64,000 bases of DNA from Larix kaempferi (lineage: Eukaryota > Streptophyta > Pinopsida > Pinales > Pinaceae). Below are positions 12,125 through 22,500 of the stretch, piece by piece. Numbering within the stretch: the stretch's first letter is position 1; each line of letters opens with the position of its first letter. The translations under genes were made by a program, and so were the position numbers. The notes under the pieces were generated by a model. That model saw nothing but the letters and a program-made list of their open reading frames with translations. It was not told where the DNA came from and made no database searches. The DNA is taken from NCBI GenBank assembly GCA_027924585.1, contig BSBM01000200.1, positions 1,054,001 to 1,118,000 on the forward strand, read 5' to 3'.

Positions 12125-13228
12125 AAGATGTTTGCTCCAAGTGGATAGATAAGACCATTCTCTTAATGGTGCAACTAAAGAAGAAGTGAGAATTAGGTTC
12201 TGTATGGGTACCCAAGATCGATAGTAAATTGATGAGCTTAATGATCATCATGGGTGATATGGATCACAACCTTTGCTACAAGGTTGAATATGGTTTCTAT
12301 ACACAGATGAACTGGATGCAAGAAGGAACTCACCACATAGTTCGAATGATGTTGAGGCTTATATCAGTAGAACCATCTAACGAGATGGCTGCAGAAATAA
12401 AAATGAAAGATGTTAGTTTGATGCATTACTTCCTAGTTTTTGGAAGTATGGAAAGGCTCAGAAGGAATCTTTCTCAACCAGGGAAAGTATGATGAGAAAT
12501 ATTAAAAGGACTTGAGGTGTTGGAATGGCCACTCTTATGGATTCCAACTTGAATCTGTTAGGGGATGACTCATCAGAGTTAGTGGATATAACTTTGTACA
12601 GTCAAATTATTGGGTGATTGATGTATCTAACATATACTAGGTTAGATATATGCTTTGTTGTGAACACCTTGAGTCAGTATCTAGTGAAAACTAGATGTGT
12701 TCACTTGATAGTTGCAAAGCATGTGATGAGGCACCTAAAGGATACGATAGACTTTGATCTATGCTATCTTGGAGATCATGACTTTAGATGGCTACTCAAA
12801 TGTTGATTGGGCAGAAAGTGTATCAGACAAGAAGAACACATCAAGAGGATGTTATTGTCTGGGATTAGCCATGATCTCGTGGTTTAGCTGGAAGCAGTAT
12901 AGTGTGGCTCTTAGCACAAGCAGAATATATGGCTGCTTGCTTTGCTAGTTGTGAAGAAGTTTGGCTTCAGGATTGTTTGACTTAGAAATAGAACCAACCG
13001 TGATCCTATGTGACAAATAGAGTTGTATCAAGATGACATAGAATCCACTGTTCCATGATAAGTCAAAGAACATAGGGATCTAACAAGATATGACGCAAAA
13101 AGGAACTATAAAGTTTGAGTTTGTAACAAGTTACCAACATACTAACCAAACCTCTGTCTCGAGTGAAAGTTGAATAATTTCGAGACAAGCTTGGTGTAGC
13201 TCAAAAGGACCCTCCTCGAAAGGGGGAG
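12125..13228 (+). pseudogene. degenerate copia pol remnant: RT C-terminal part and RNase H
   Basis: Several frames joined by shifts and stops together resemble the end of a Ty1/copia polyprotein. In order: a short KMFAP peptide at 12125-12139, like the start of copia RT (tentative); IIMGD near 12244, in place of the DDLI-type segment after the catalytic loop; EIKMKDVSLMHYFLVFG near 12394-12444, matching the EMKDLGLMHYFLG block; MYLTYTRLDICFVVNTLSQY from 12621, matching the MYLT-TRPDI-FAVN-LSQY block; then GYSNVDWAESVSDKKNTSRG from about 12790 and AMISWFSWKQYSVALST up to about 12920, the RNase H core. The catalytic YVDD is not visible. Downstream, traces of the C-terminal tail end at a CCTCCTCGAAAGGGGGAG stretch. 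Integrase, protease and gag are absent. It cannot be functional. In element 2 this region is deleted after about 46650. Confidence 0.9.
13218..13228 (+). other. internal polypurine-tract-like sequence, element 1
   Basis: GAAAGGGGGAG directly follows the pol C-terminal remnant, where a standard copia element would end its interior and start the 3' LTR. Here 2147 bp of other sequence separates it from the actual LTR, which has its own tract at 15367-15375. The presumed ancestral tract is therefore stranded inside the element. Confidence 0.6.
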
Positions 13229-13361
13229 TAGTATAGTCACTGATGATGAGATTGTCTCATTGAACAACAAGGTCGATGATGAGGTAACCTGTTCTCTACA
13301 CCTAGATACTTAGAAATATTTAGATTTAGGACTCTTATACTTAGAATACTTAGTTTTACTT

Positions 13362-13464
13362 ATACATGCTTTTGATGATAGATGTATTGATGAGAATACA
13401 TGCTTTTGATGATAGATGTATTGATGAGAATACATGCTTTTGATGATGAGATGTATTGATGAGA
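13362..13464 (+). repeat. 34-bp hairpin minisatellite, element 1 (3 copies)
   Basis: Period 34-35 bp with GATGTATTG words at 13381, 13415 and 13450. Each unit contains the perfect inverted repeat ATGTATT / AATACAT around the loop GATGAG (first copy 13382-13401). Element 2 has a variant block at 48481-48660 with the same 7-bp stem and loop AGTGAG. Confidence 0.9.
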
Positions 13465-13625
13465 ATACATGTAGGGATTGTATCATCCTTGAACACATGT
13501 TCTAAAGTGAGCCGTAGACAGGTGCCTCCGAGAAAGAAGAGGGATTGTATCATCCTTGAACACATGTTCTAAAGAGAGCCGTAGACATATGGTCTCCGAA
13601 AATGAAGTCCTTAGTGGATAGTTGA
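13465..13625 (+). repeat. 67-bp hairpin minisatellite, element 1 (2 copies)
   Basis: Units start with GGGATTGTATCATCC at 13474 and 13541. Each holds three short inverted repeats in series: GGAT/ATCC, GAAC/GTTC (loop ACAT) and a third based on AGAC, perfect as AGAC/GTCT in the second unit. This order, H1-H2-H3, recurs in the 87- and 66-bp blocks that follow. Confidence 0.85.
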
Positions 13626-14038
13626 GGGGATTGGATCATCCCTGGACTTTCAGTCCTAAAGAGAGCCGTAGACGTGAGGTCTCTGAGAATGAAGTCCTTA
13701 GTGGACAGTTGAGGGGATTGGATCATCCCTGGACTTTCAGTCCTAAAGAGAGCCGTAGACGTGAGGTCTCCGAGAATGAAGTCCTTAGTGGACAGTTGAG
13801 GGGATTGGATCATCCCTGGACTTTCAGTCCTAAAGAGAGCCATAGACGTGAGGTCTCCGAGAATGAAGTCCTTAGTGGACAGTTGAGGGGATTGGATCAT
13901 CCCTAGAGTTTCAGTCCTAAAGAGAGCCGTAGACGTGAGGTCTCTGAGAATGAAGTCCTTAGTGGACAGTTGAGGGGATTGGATCATCCCTGGACTTTCA
14001 GTCCTAAAGAGAGCCGTAGACGTGTGGTCTCTGAGAAG
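13626..14038 (+). repeat. 87-bp hairpin minisatellite, element 1 (5 copies)
   Basis: GGGGATTGGATCATCC recurs at 13626, 13713, 13800, 13887 and 13974, an exact 87-bp period. Inverted repeats per unit are GGAT/ATCC, GGACT/AGTCC (loop TTC), AGAC/GTCT (loop GTGAG) and GTCC/GGAC (loop TTAGT). Because 87 is 29 codons, frames stay open across the block on both strands. I regard those frames as a by-product of the period. Element 2 has four related units at 46728-47054. Confidence 0.93.
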
Positions 14039-14640
14039 TGGGGATTGTATCATCCCCAGACTTCGGTCCCTGAATTGATCCGTAGACGTATGGTCTCCGA
14101 GAAGTGGGGATTGTATCATCCCCGGACTTCGGTCCCTGAATTGATCCGTAGACGTGTGGTCTCCAAGAAGTGGGGATTGTATCATCCCTGGACTTCGGTC
14201 CCTGAATTGATCCGTAGACGTGTGGTCTCCGAGAAGTGGGGATTGTATCATCCCTGGACTTCGGTCCCTGAATTGATCCGTAGACGTGTGGTCTCCGAGA
14301 AGTGGGGATTGTATCATCCCCAGACTTCGGTCCCTGAATTGATCCGTAGACGTGTGGTCTCCGAGAAGTGGGGATTGTATCATCCCCGGACTTCGGTCCC
14401 TGAATTGATCCGTAGATGTGTGGTCTCTGAGAAGTGGGGATTGTATCATCCCCGGACTTCGGTCCCTGAATTGATCCGTAGACGTGTGGTCTCCGAGAAG
14501 TGGGGATTGTATCATCCCCGGACTTCGGTCCCTGAATTGATCCGTAGACGTGTGGTCTCCGAGAAGTGGGGATTGTATCATCCCCGGACTTTGGTCCCTG
14601 AATTGATCCGTAGACGAATGGTCTCCGAGAAATTGATTTT
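14039..14640 (+). repeat. 66-bp hairpin minisatellite, element 1 (9 copies)
   Basis: Units start at 14039, 14105, 14171, 14237, 14303, 14369, 14435, 14501 and 14567, an exact 66-bp period. Each has GGGAT/ATCCC around TGTATC, then GGAC-TTCG-GTCC (a UUCG-type tetraloop if transcribed), then AGAC/GTCT around GTATG or GTGTG. Element 2 carries only a single such unit (47055-47127), so this expansion is specific to element 1. Confidence 0.93.
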
Positions 14641-14955
14641 TTATTGATGATGTGGTTACTTGTATCGGTAGGATACTTGTATTGATGATGTGGTTACTTG
14701 TATCGGTAGGATACTTGTATTGATGATGTGGTTACTTGTATCAGTAGGATACTTGTATTGATGATGTGGTTACTTGTATCGGTAGGATACTTGTATTGAT
14801 GATGTGGTTACTTGTATCGGTAGGATACATGTATTGATGACATGATTACTTGTATCAGTATGGATACTTGTATTGATGATATGTATACTTGTATTGGCAT
14901 GAATACTTGTACTAATGATGTGGATACTTGTATTGTTATGGATACATGTATTGAT
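14641..14955 (+). repeat. 38-bp hairpin minisatellite, element 1 (about 5 clean plus 3 degenerate copies)
   Basis: ATTGATGATG recurs at 14643, 14681, 14719, 14757 and 14795, then decays. The stem GTATC/GATAC (loop GGTAG; first copy 14662-14676) is kept. In a degenerate copy it becomes GTATT/AATAC (loop GGCATG), a paired change that preserves the stem. Confidence 0.9.
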
Positions 14956-15150
14956 GACGATGCTGACGATCGTGTGATGACGATGCTGATGATCGTGTGA
15001 TGACGATGCTGATGATCATGTGATGACGATGCTGATGATCGTGTGATGACGATGCTGATGATCGTGTGATGACGATGCTGATGATCGTGTGATGACGATG
15101 CTAATGATCGTGCGATGACGATGTTGATGATCGTGTGATGACGATAATCA
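14953..15150 (+). repeat. 23-bp hairpin minisatellite, element 1 (about 8 copies)
   Basis: GATGACGATGCTGATGATCG-type units with a 23-bp period (starts 14953, 14976 and onward). Each contains ACGAT/ATCGT around a 7-base loop. The same 23-bp family ends the repeat chain in element 2 (49076-49375), so its place next to the 3' end is conserved. Confidence 0.9.
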
Positions 15151-15366
15151 TGAGGATCCAGATGATGATATTGTTGTAGCTGTTCAAGTGCTACAGAAGA
15201 TAAAGACTCAATACTGAAGATGTCGATGTTCCAATATTGAAGATGTTCCAGTAACTGCTTGAGTTACTGATGATGTTGAGAAAGCTTCCAATGATTTATA
15301 GATGTATCATGTATGATGTCGATGACTCCTTTCTCGTACAGATGCTGTTATAATATCCTTCTCGTT
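15151..15366 (+). other. conserved 3' pre-LTR segment, element 1
   Basis: About 215 bp of non-repeated sequence shared with 49376-49588. It also contains inverted repeats: GTAGC/GCTAC, a 7-bp stem CAGTAAC/GTTACTG around 7 bases, ATCAT/ATGAT, and CCTT/AAGG just before the polypurine tract. No coding frame is evident. Confidence 0.7.
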
Positions 15367-15375
15367 AAGGCGGAG
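15367..15375 (+). other. polypurine tract of element 1
   Basis: AAGGCGGAG lies directly before the 3' LTR. Element 2 has the uninterrupted AAGGGGGAG at 49589-49597, so this copy carries one C within the tract. It is the expected plus-strand primer site. Confidence 0.85.
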
Positions 15376-15979
15376 TGTTGAGATATTGTAACTTCAAAGA
15401 ATATTATAATTGTACTTTATTATTCTGGAGATGTTTCATTCCTCCGTGAAGATCTTATTGTATATCCGGAGATGTTTATAGCTCCATCGGAATGTGGTAA
15501 CTCGGGTTATTAGACTTCCCCAGTGGGGGTCGGCCCTGTATGTGTTATGTGGGTCAATGGGTTATTAGACCACCCTAGAGGGGTCGGCCCAGTCAGTTGT
15601 AGTGGGGTATTTAACCCATTGGTTAAATACGAGCATACGTGTACCTGTGTAAAATACATGTCAGTGTAGTGTATAAATAGAGGAGGTGTGTTCCTCATTT
15701 GATACACTCACTTAGTTGAGGATAGCGCACTTGTGGAGGAGAGGTCTGCTATTGTGGAGGAGGAGATCATGTTTCAGGGTTTCATCTTTGTATATTGCTG
15801 GTCATCTATATTGAGGAAGCTTTGCTGGGTTTTCTACCCCATGAGGGTTTCCCAGGATAAATCTCTGTCTCTTGTGTTTATGCTGTGCTTGTTGTTTCTT
15901 CAGTGATCCTATATATGCTATTATTGTGAAATGGAATGTAATGCAGCTATTTTCTGTCTTAGCATATTAAATCTTAACA
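15376..15979 (+). repeat. 3' LTR of retroelement 1
   Basis: 604 bp, TGTTG...AACA, with the TATA box at 15672-15679. It differs from the 5' LTR at about 17 positions by hand alignment, with no length difference. Several differences cluster near GAGACTTCG versus GAGCATACG and near the last 60 bp. Confidence 0.95.
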
Positions 15980-17699
15980 GTTTGGGCATTCGTCCGGAAA
16001 TAAGAAAAGCTTACTTCCCCCGTTTTTTAAAATCACAGCTTCTAGAAGGTTTACATGATTTATTAAAAAACACGAGTTTTTAGAAAATGTGTTTTATTTC
16101 ATAAATGGAATCAACAAAGTATGCACATTCTACGTCATAATGACTTTCTATAGTTTGCGCATGCGTTTGGAAATAAGAAACGCTTACTTCCCCCGTTTTT
16201 TAAAATCACAGCTTCTAGATGGTTTACATGATTTCCTAAAAAACACGAGTTTTTAGAAAATGTGTTTTATTTCATAAATGGAATCAACCATGTATGCCAA
16301 TTCTACGTCATAACGACTTTCTATAGTTTGCGCATTCGTCCGGAAATATGAAAAGCTTACTTCCACCGTTTTTTAAAATCACAGCTTCGAGAAGGTTTAC
16401 TTGATTTCGTAAAAAACACGAGTTTTTAGAAAATGTGTTTTATTTCATAAATGGAATCTACAAAGTATGCACATTCTACGTCATAACGACTTCCTATAGT
16501 TTGCGCATGCGTCCGGAAATAAGAAAAGCTTACTTCCACTGTTTTTTAAAATCACAGCTTCTAGAAGGTTTACATGATTTCGTAAAAAACATGAGTTTTT
16601 AGAAAATGTGTTTTATTTCATAAATGGAATCTACAAAGTATGCACATTCTACGTCATAATGACTTTCTATAGTTTGCGCATGCGTCCGGAAATAAGAAAA
16701 GCTTACTTCCCCCGTTTTTTAAAATCACAGCTTGTAGAAGGTTTACATGATTTCTTAAAAAACATGAGTTTTTAGAAAATGTGTTTTATTTCATAAATGG
16801 AATAACCCATGTATGCACATTCTACGTCATAACGACTTTCTATAGTTTGCGCATGCGTTCGGAAATAAGAAAAGCTTACTTCCACCGTTTTTGAAAATCA
16901 CAGCTTCTAGAAGGTTTACATGATTTCGTAAAAAACACGAGTTTTTAGAAAATGTGTTTTATTTCATAAATGGAATCTACAAAGTATGCACATTCTACGT
17001 CATAACGACTTTCTATAGTTTGCGCGTGCGTCCGGAAATAAGAAAAGCTTACTTCCACCGTTTTTTAAAATCACAGCTTCTAGAAGGTTTACATGATTTC
17101 TTAAAAAACACGAGTTTTTAGAAAATGTGTTTTATTTCATAAATGGAATCAACAAAGTATGCACATTCTACGTCATAACGACTTTCTATATTTTGTGCAT
17201 TCGTCCGGAAATAAGAAAAGCTTACTTCCCCCATTTTTTAAAATCACAGCTTCTAGAAGGTTTACATGATTTCTTAAAAAACACGAGTTTTTAGAAAATG
17301 TGTTTTATTTCATAAATGGAATCAACAAAGTATGCACATTCTATGTCATAATGACTTTCTATAGTTTGCGCATGCGTTTGGAAATAAGAAACGCTTACTT
17401 CCCCCGTTTTTTAAAATCACAGCTTCTAGATGCTTTACATGATTTCGTAAAAAACACGAGTTTTTAGAAAATGTGTTTTATTTCATAAATGGAATCAACC
17501 ATGTATGCACATTCTACGTCAAAACGACTTTCTATAGTTTGCGCATGCGTCCGGAATTTAGAAAAGCTTACTTCCCCCGTTTTTGAAAATCACAGCTTCT
17601 AGAAGGTTTACATGATTTCGTAAAAAACACGAGTTTTTAGAAAATGTGTTTTATTTCATAAATGGAATCTACAAAGTATGCACATTCTACGTCATAACG

Positions 17700-19460
17700 A
17701 CTTTCTATAGTTTGCGCGTGCGTCCGGAAATAAGAAAAGCTTACTTCCACCGTTTTTTAAAATCACATCTTCTAGAAGGTTTACATGATTTCTTAAAAAA
17801 CACGAGTATTTAGAAAATGTGTTTTATTTCATAAATGGAATCTACAAAGTATGCACATTCTACTTCATAACGACTTTCTATAGTTTGCGCATCCGTCCGG
17901 AAATAAGAAAAGCTTACTTCCTCCGTTTTTTAAAATCACAGCTTCTAGAAGGTTTACATGATTTCTTAAAAAACACGAGTTTTTAGAAAATCTGTTTTAT
18001 TTCATAAATAGAATCAACAAAGTATGCACATTCTACGTCATAACGACTTTCTAAAGTTTGCGGATGCGTCCGGAAATAAGAAAAGCTTACTTCCACCGTT
18101 TTTAAAAATCACAGCTTCTAGAAGGTTTACATGATTTCGTAAAAAACACGAGTTTTTAGAAAATGTGTTTTATTTCATAAATGGAATCAACAAAGTATGC
18201 ACATTCTACGTCATAACGACTTTCTATAGTTTGCGCATGCGTCCGGAAATAAGAAAAGCTTACTTCCACCGTTTTTTAAAATCACAGCTTCTAGAAGGTT
18301 TACATGATTTCTTAAAAAACACGAGTTTTTAGAAATGTGTTTTATTTCATAAATGGAATAAAAAAAGTATGCACATTCTACGTCATAACGAATTTCTATA
18401 GTTTGCGCATTCGTCCGGAAATATGAAAAGCTTACTTCCACCGTTTTTTAAAATCACAGCTTCGAGAAGGTTTACATGATTTCGTAAAAAACACGAGTTT
18501 TTAGAAAATGTGTTTTATTTCATAAATGGAATCTACAAAGTATACACATTATACGTCATAACGACTTTCTATAGTTTGCGCATTCATCCGGAAATAAGAA
18601 AAGCTTACTTCCACCGTTTTTTAAAATCACAGCGTCGAGAAGGTTTACATGATTTCGTAAAAAACACGAGTTTTTAGAAAATGTGTTTTATTTCATAAAT
18701 GGAATCTACAAAGTATGCATATTCTACTTCATAACGACTTTCTATAGTTTTCGCATGCGTCCGGAAATAAGAAAAGCTTACTTCCACCGTTTTTTAAAAT
18801 CACAACTTCTAGAAGGTTTAAATGATTTCTTAAAAAACACAAGTTTTTAGAAAATTTGATTTATTTCATGAATGGAATCTACAAAGTATGCACATTCTAC
18901 GTCATAACGACTTTCTATAGTTTGCGCATGCGTCCGGAAATAAGAAAAGCTTACTTCCCCCGTTTTTTAAAATCACAGCTTCTAGAAGGTTTACATGATT
19001 TCTTAAAAAACACGAGTTTTTAGAAAATGTGTTTTATTTCATAAATGGAATCTACAAAGTATGCACATTCTACGTCATAACGACTTTCTATAGTTTGCGC
19101 GTGCGTCCGGAAATAAGAAAAGCTTACTTCCACCGTTTTTTAAAATCACAGCTTCTAGAAGGTTTACATGATTTCTTAAAAAACACGAGTATTTAGAAAA
19201 TGTGTTTTATTTCATAAATGGAATCTACAAAGTATGCACATTCTACTTCATAACGACTTTCTATAGCTTGCGCATCCGTCCGGAAATAAGAAAAGCTTAC
19301 TTCCCCCGTTTTTTAAAATCACAGCTTCTAGAAGGTTTACATGATTTCTTAAAAAACACGAGTTTTTAGAAAATCTGTTTTATTTCATAAATAGAATCAA
19401 CAAAGTATGCACATTCTACGTCATAACGACTTTCTTTAGTTTGCGCATGCCTCCGGAAAT
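17700..19460 (+). repeat. 8-monomer higher-order repeat (about 1383 bp)
   Basis: Shared rare variants recur 1383 bp apart: GCGCGTGCG (17714, 19097), GCGCATCCGTCC (about 17887, 19270) and AAAATCTGTTTTATTTC followed by ATAGAATC (about 17987, 19370). This equals 8 x 173 minus 1 and indicates a segmental duplication of eight monomers. Confidence 0.8.
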
Positions 19461-19559
19461 AAGAAAAGCTTACTTCCACCGTTTTTTAAAATCACAGCTT
19501 CTAGAAGGTTTACATCATTTCGTAAAAAACATGAGTTTTTAGAAAATGTGTTTTATTTC

Positions 19560-22500
19560 ATAGATGGAATCTACAAAGTATGCACATTGTACGTCATAAC
19601 GACTTTCTATAGTTTGCGCATGCATTCGGAAATAAGAAAAGCATACTTCCCCCGTTTTTTAAAATCACGGCTTCTAGAAGGTTCACATGATTTCTTAAAA
19701 AACACGAGTTTTTAGAAAATGTGTTTTATTTCATAAATGGAATCAACAAAGTATGCACATTCTACGTCATAACGACATTCTATAGTTTGCGCATTCGTCC
19801 GGAAATAAGAAAAGCTTACTTCCACCGTTTTTTAAAATCACAGCTTCTAGAAGGTTTACATGATTTCGTAAAAAACACGAGTTTTTAGAAAATGTGTTTT
19901 ATTTCATAAATGGAATCAACAAAGTATGCACATTCTACATCATAACGACTCTCTATAGTTTGCGAATGCGTTTGCAAATAATAAAAGCTTACTTCCCCCG
20001 TTTTTTAAAATCACAGCTTCTAGAAGGTTTACATGATTTCTTAAAAAACACGAGTTTTTAGATAATTTGTTTTATTTCATAAATGGAATCGAAGAAGTAT
20101 GCACATTCTACGTCATAAAGTCTTGCTATAGTTTGCGCATGCGTCCGGAAATAAGAAAAGCTTACTTCCACCTTTTTTTAAAATCACAGCTTCTAGAAGC
20201 TTTACATGATTTCGTAAAAAACACGAGTTTTTAGAAAATGTGTTTTTTTTCATAAATGGAATCGACAAAGTATACACATTCTACGTCATAACGACTTTCT
20301 ATAGTTTTTGCATGCGTCCGGAAATAACAAAAACTTACTTCCCCCGTTTTTTAAAATCACAGCTTCTAGAAAGTTTACATGATTTCTTAAAAAACACGAG
20401 TTCTTAGATAATTTGTTTTATTTCATAAATGGAATCAACGAAGTATGCACATTCTACGTCATAAAGTCTTTCTATAGTTTGCGCATGCGTCCGGAAATAA
20501 GAAAAGCTTACTTCCACCTTTTTTTAAAATCACAGCTTCTAGAAGCTTTACATGATTTCGTAAAAAACACGAGTTTTTAGAAAATGTGATTTATTTCGTA
20601 AATGGAATCTACAAAGTATGCACATTCTACGTCATAACGACTTTCTATAGTTTGCACATGCATCCGGATATAAGAAAAGCTTACTTCTCCCGTTTTTTAA
20701 AATCACAGCTTCTAGAAGGTTTACATGATTTCTTAAAAAACACGAGTTTTTAGAAAATGCGTTTTATTTCATAAATTGAATCAACAAAGTATGCACATTC
20801 TACGTCATAACGACTTTCTATAGTTTGCGCATGCGTTTGGAAATAAGAAAAGCTTACTTCCCCCGTTTTTTAAAATCACAGCTTCTAGAAGGTTTACATG
20901 ATTTCTTAAAAAACACGAGTTTTTAGAAAATGTGTTTTATTTCATAAATGGAATCAACAAAGTATGCACATTCTACGCCATAACGACTTTCTATAGTTTG
21001 CGCATTCGTCCGGAAATAAGAAAAGCTTACTTCCACCGTTTTTTAAAATCACCGCTTCTAGAAGGTTTACATGATTTCGTAAAAAACAGGAGTTTTTAGA
21101 AAATGTGTTTTATTTCATAAATGGAATCTACAAAGTATGCAAATTCGACGTCATAACGACTTTCTATAGTTTGCGCATGCGTCCGGAAATAAGAAAATCT
21201 TACTTCCACCGTTTTTTAAAATCATAGCTTCTAGAAGGTTTACATGATTTCGGAAAAAAACACGAGTTTTTAGAAAATGTGTTTTCTTTCGTAAATGGAC
21301 TCGACAAAGTATGCACATTCTACGTCATAACGACTTTCTACGGTTTGCGCATGCGTCCGGAAATAAGAAAAGCTTACTTCCACCGTTTTTTAGAATCACA
21401 GCTTCTAGAAGTTTTACATGATTTCGTAAAAAACAAGAGTTTTTAGAAAATGTGTTTTATTTCATAAATGGAATCTACAAAGTATGCACATTCTACGTCA
21501 TAACGACTTTCTATAGTTTGCGCATGCGTCCGGAAATAAGAAAAGCTTACTTCCCCCGTTTTTTAAAATCACAGCTTCTAGAAGGTTTACATGATTTCTT
21601 AAAAAACACGAGTTTTTAGAAAATGTGTTTTATTTCATAAATGGAATCGACAAAGTATGCACATTCTACGTCATAACGACTTTCGATAGTTTGCGAATGC
21701 GTCTGGAAATAACAAAAGCTTACTTCCACCGTTTTTTAGAATGACAGCTTCTAGAAGCTTTACATGATTTCGTAAAAAACACGAGTTTTTAGAAAAAGTG
21801 TTTTATTTCATAAATGGAATCAACAAAGTATGCACATTCTACGTCATAACGACTTTCTATAGTTTGCGCATGCGTCCGGTAATAAGAAAAGCTTACTTCC
21901 ACCATTTTTTAAAATCACAGCTTCTAGAAGGTTTACATGATTTCTTAAAAAACACGAGTTTTTAGAAAATGTGTTTTATTTCATAAATGGTACCTACAAA
22001 GTATGCACATTCTACATCATATAGACTTTCTATAGTTTGCGCATGCCTCCAGAAATAAGAAAAGCTTACTTCCACCGTTTTTTAAAATCACAGCTTCTAG
22101 AAGGTTTACATCATTTCGTAAAAAACATGAGTTTTTAGAAAATGTGTTTTATTTCATAGATGGAATCTATAAAGTATGCACATTATACGTCATAACGATT
22201 TTCTATAGTTTGCGCATGCATTCGGAAATAAGAAAAGCATACTTCCCCCGTTTTTTAAAATCACGGCTTCTAGAAGGTTCACATGATTTCTTAAAAAACA
22301 CGAGTTTTTAGAAAATGTGTTTTATTTCATAAATGGAATCAACAAAGTATGCACATTCTACGTCATAACGACATTCTATAGTTTGCCCATTCGTCCGGAA
22401 ATAAGAAAAGCTTACTTCCACCGTTTTTTAAAATCACAGCTTCTAGAAGGTTTACATGATTTCGTAAAAAACACGAGTTTTTAGAAAATGTGTTTTATTT

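Larger units (their letters stand above)
8730..15979 (+). mobile_element. LTR retrotransposon 1, Ty1/copia-type, non-autonomous (7250 bp)
   Basis: This is a complete element: 604-bp LTRs at both ends starting TGTTG and ending AACA, a 5-bp target duplication GTTTG, a primer-binding site, a polypurine tract, and a 6042-bp interior. The interior has a non-coding leader with old tandem duplications, a decayed copia RT/RNase H remnant, and about 1.8 kb of hairpin-forming minisatellites. I find no gag, protease or integrase frame, so it must have depended on proteins from another element. Copia assignment rests on the RT/RNase H remnant and the 5-bp duplication. Its LTRs differ at about 17 of 604 positions by hand count. 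Satellite phase is continuous across the insertion once the element and one duplication are removed. Confidence 0.95.

Noticed and set aside
12004-13228. Functional copia polymerase
   Set aside because: Frames are broken by stops and shifts, the YVDD catalytic loop is not visible, and gag, protease and integrase are missing.
13550-14581. 343-codon minus-strand frame, and a 225-codon plus-strand frame at 13970-14647, in element 1
   Set aside because: Both exist because the 87- and 66-bp periods are multiples of three. Neighbouring blocks (34, 38, 23 bp) are not, the frame is not kept in the 40- and 71-bp blocks of element 2, and no domain is recognisable.
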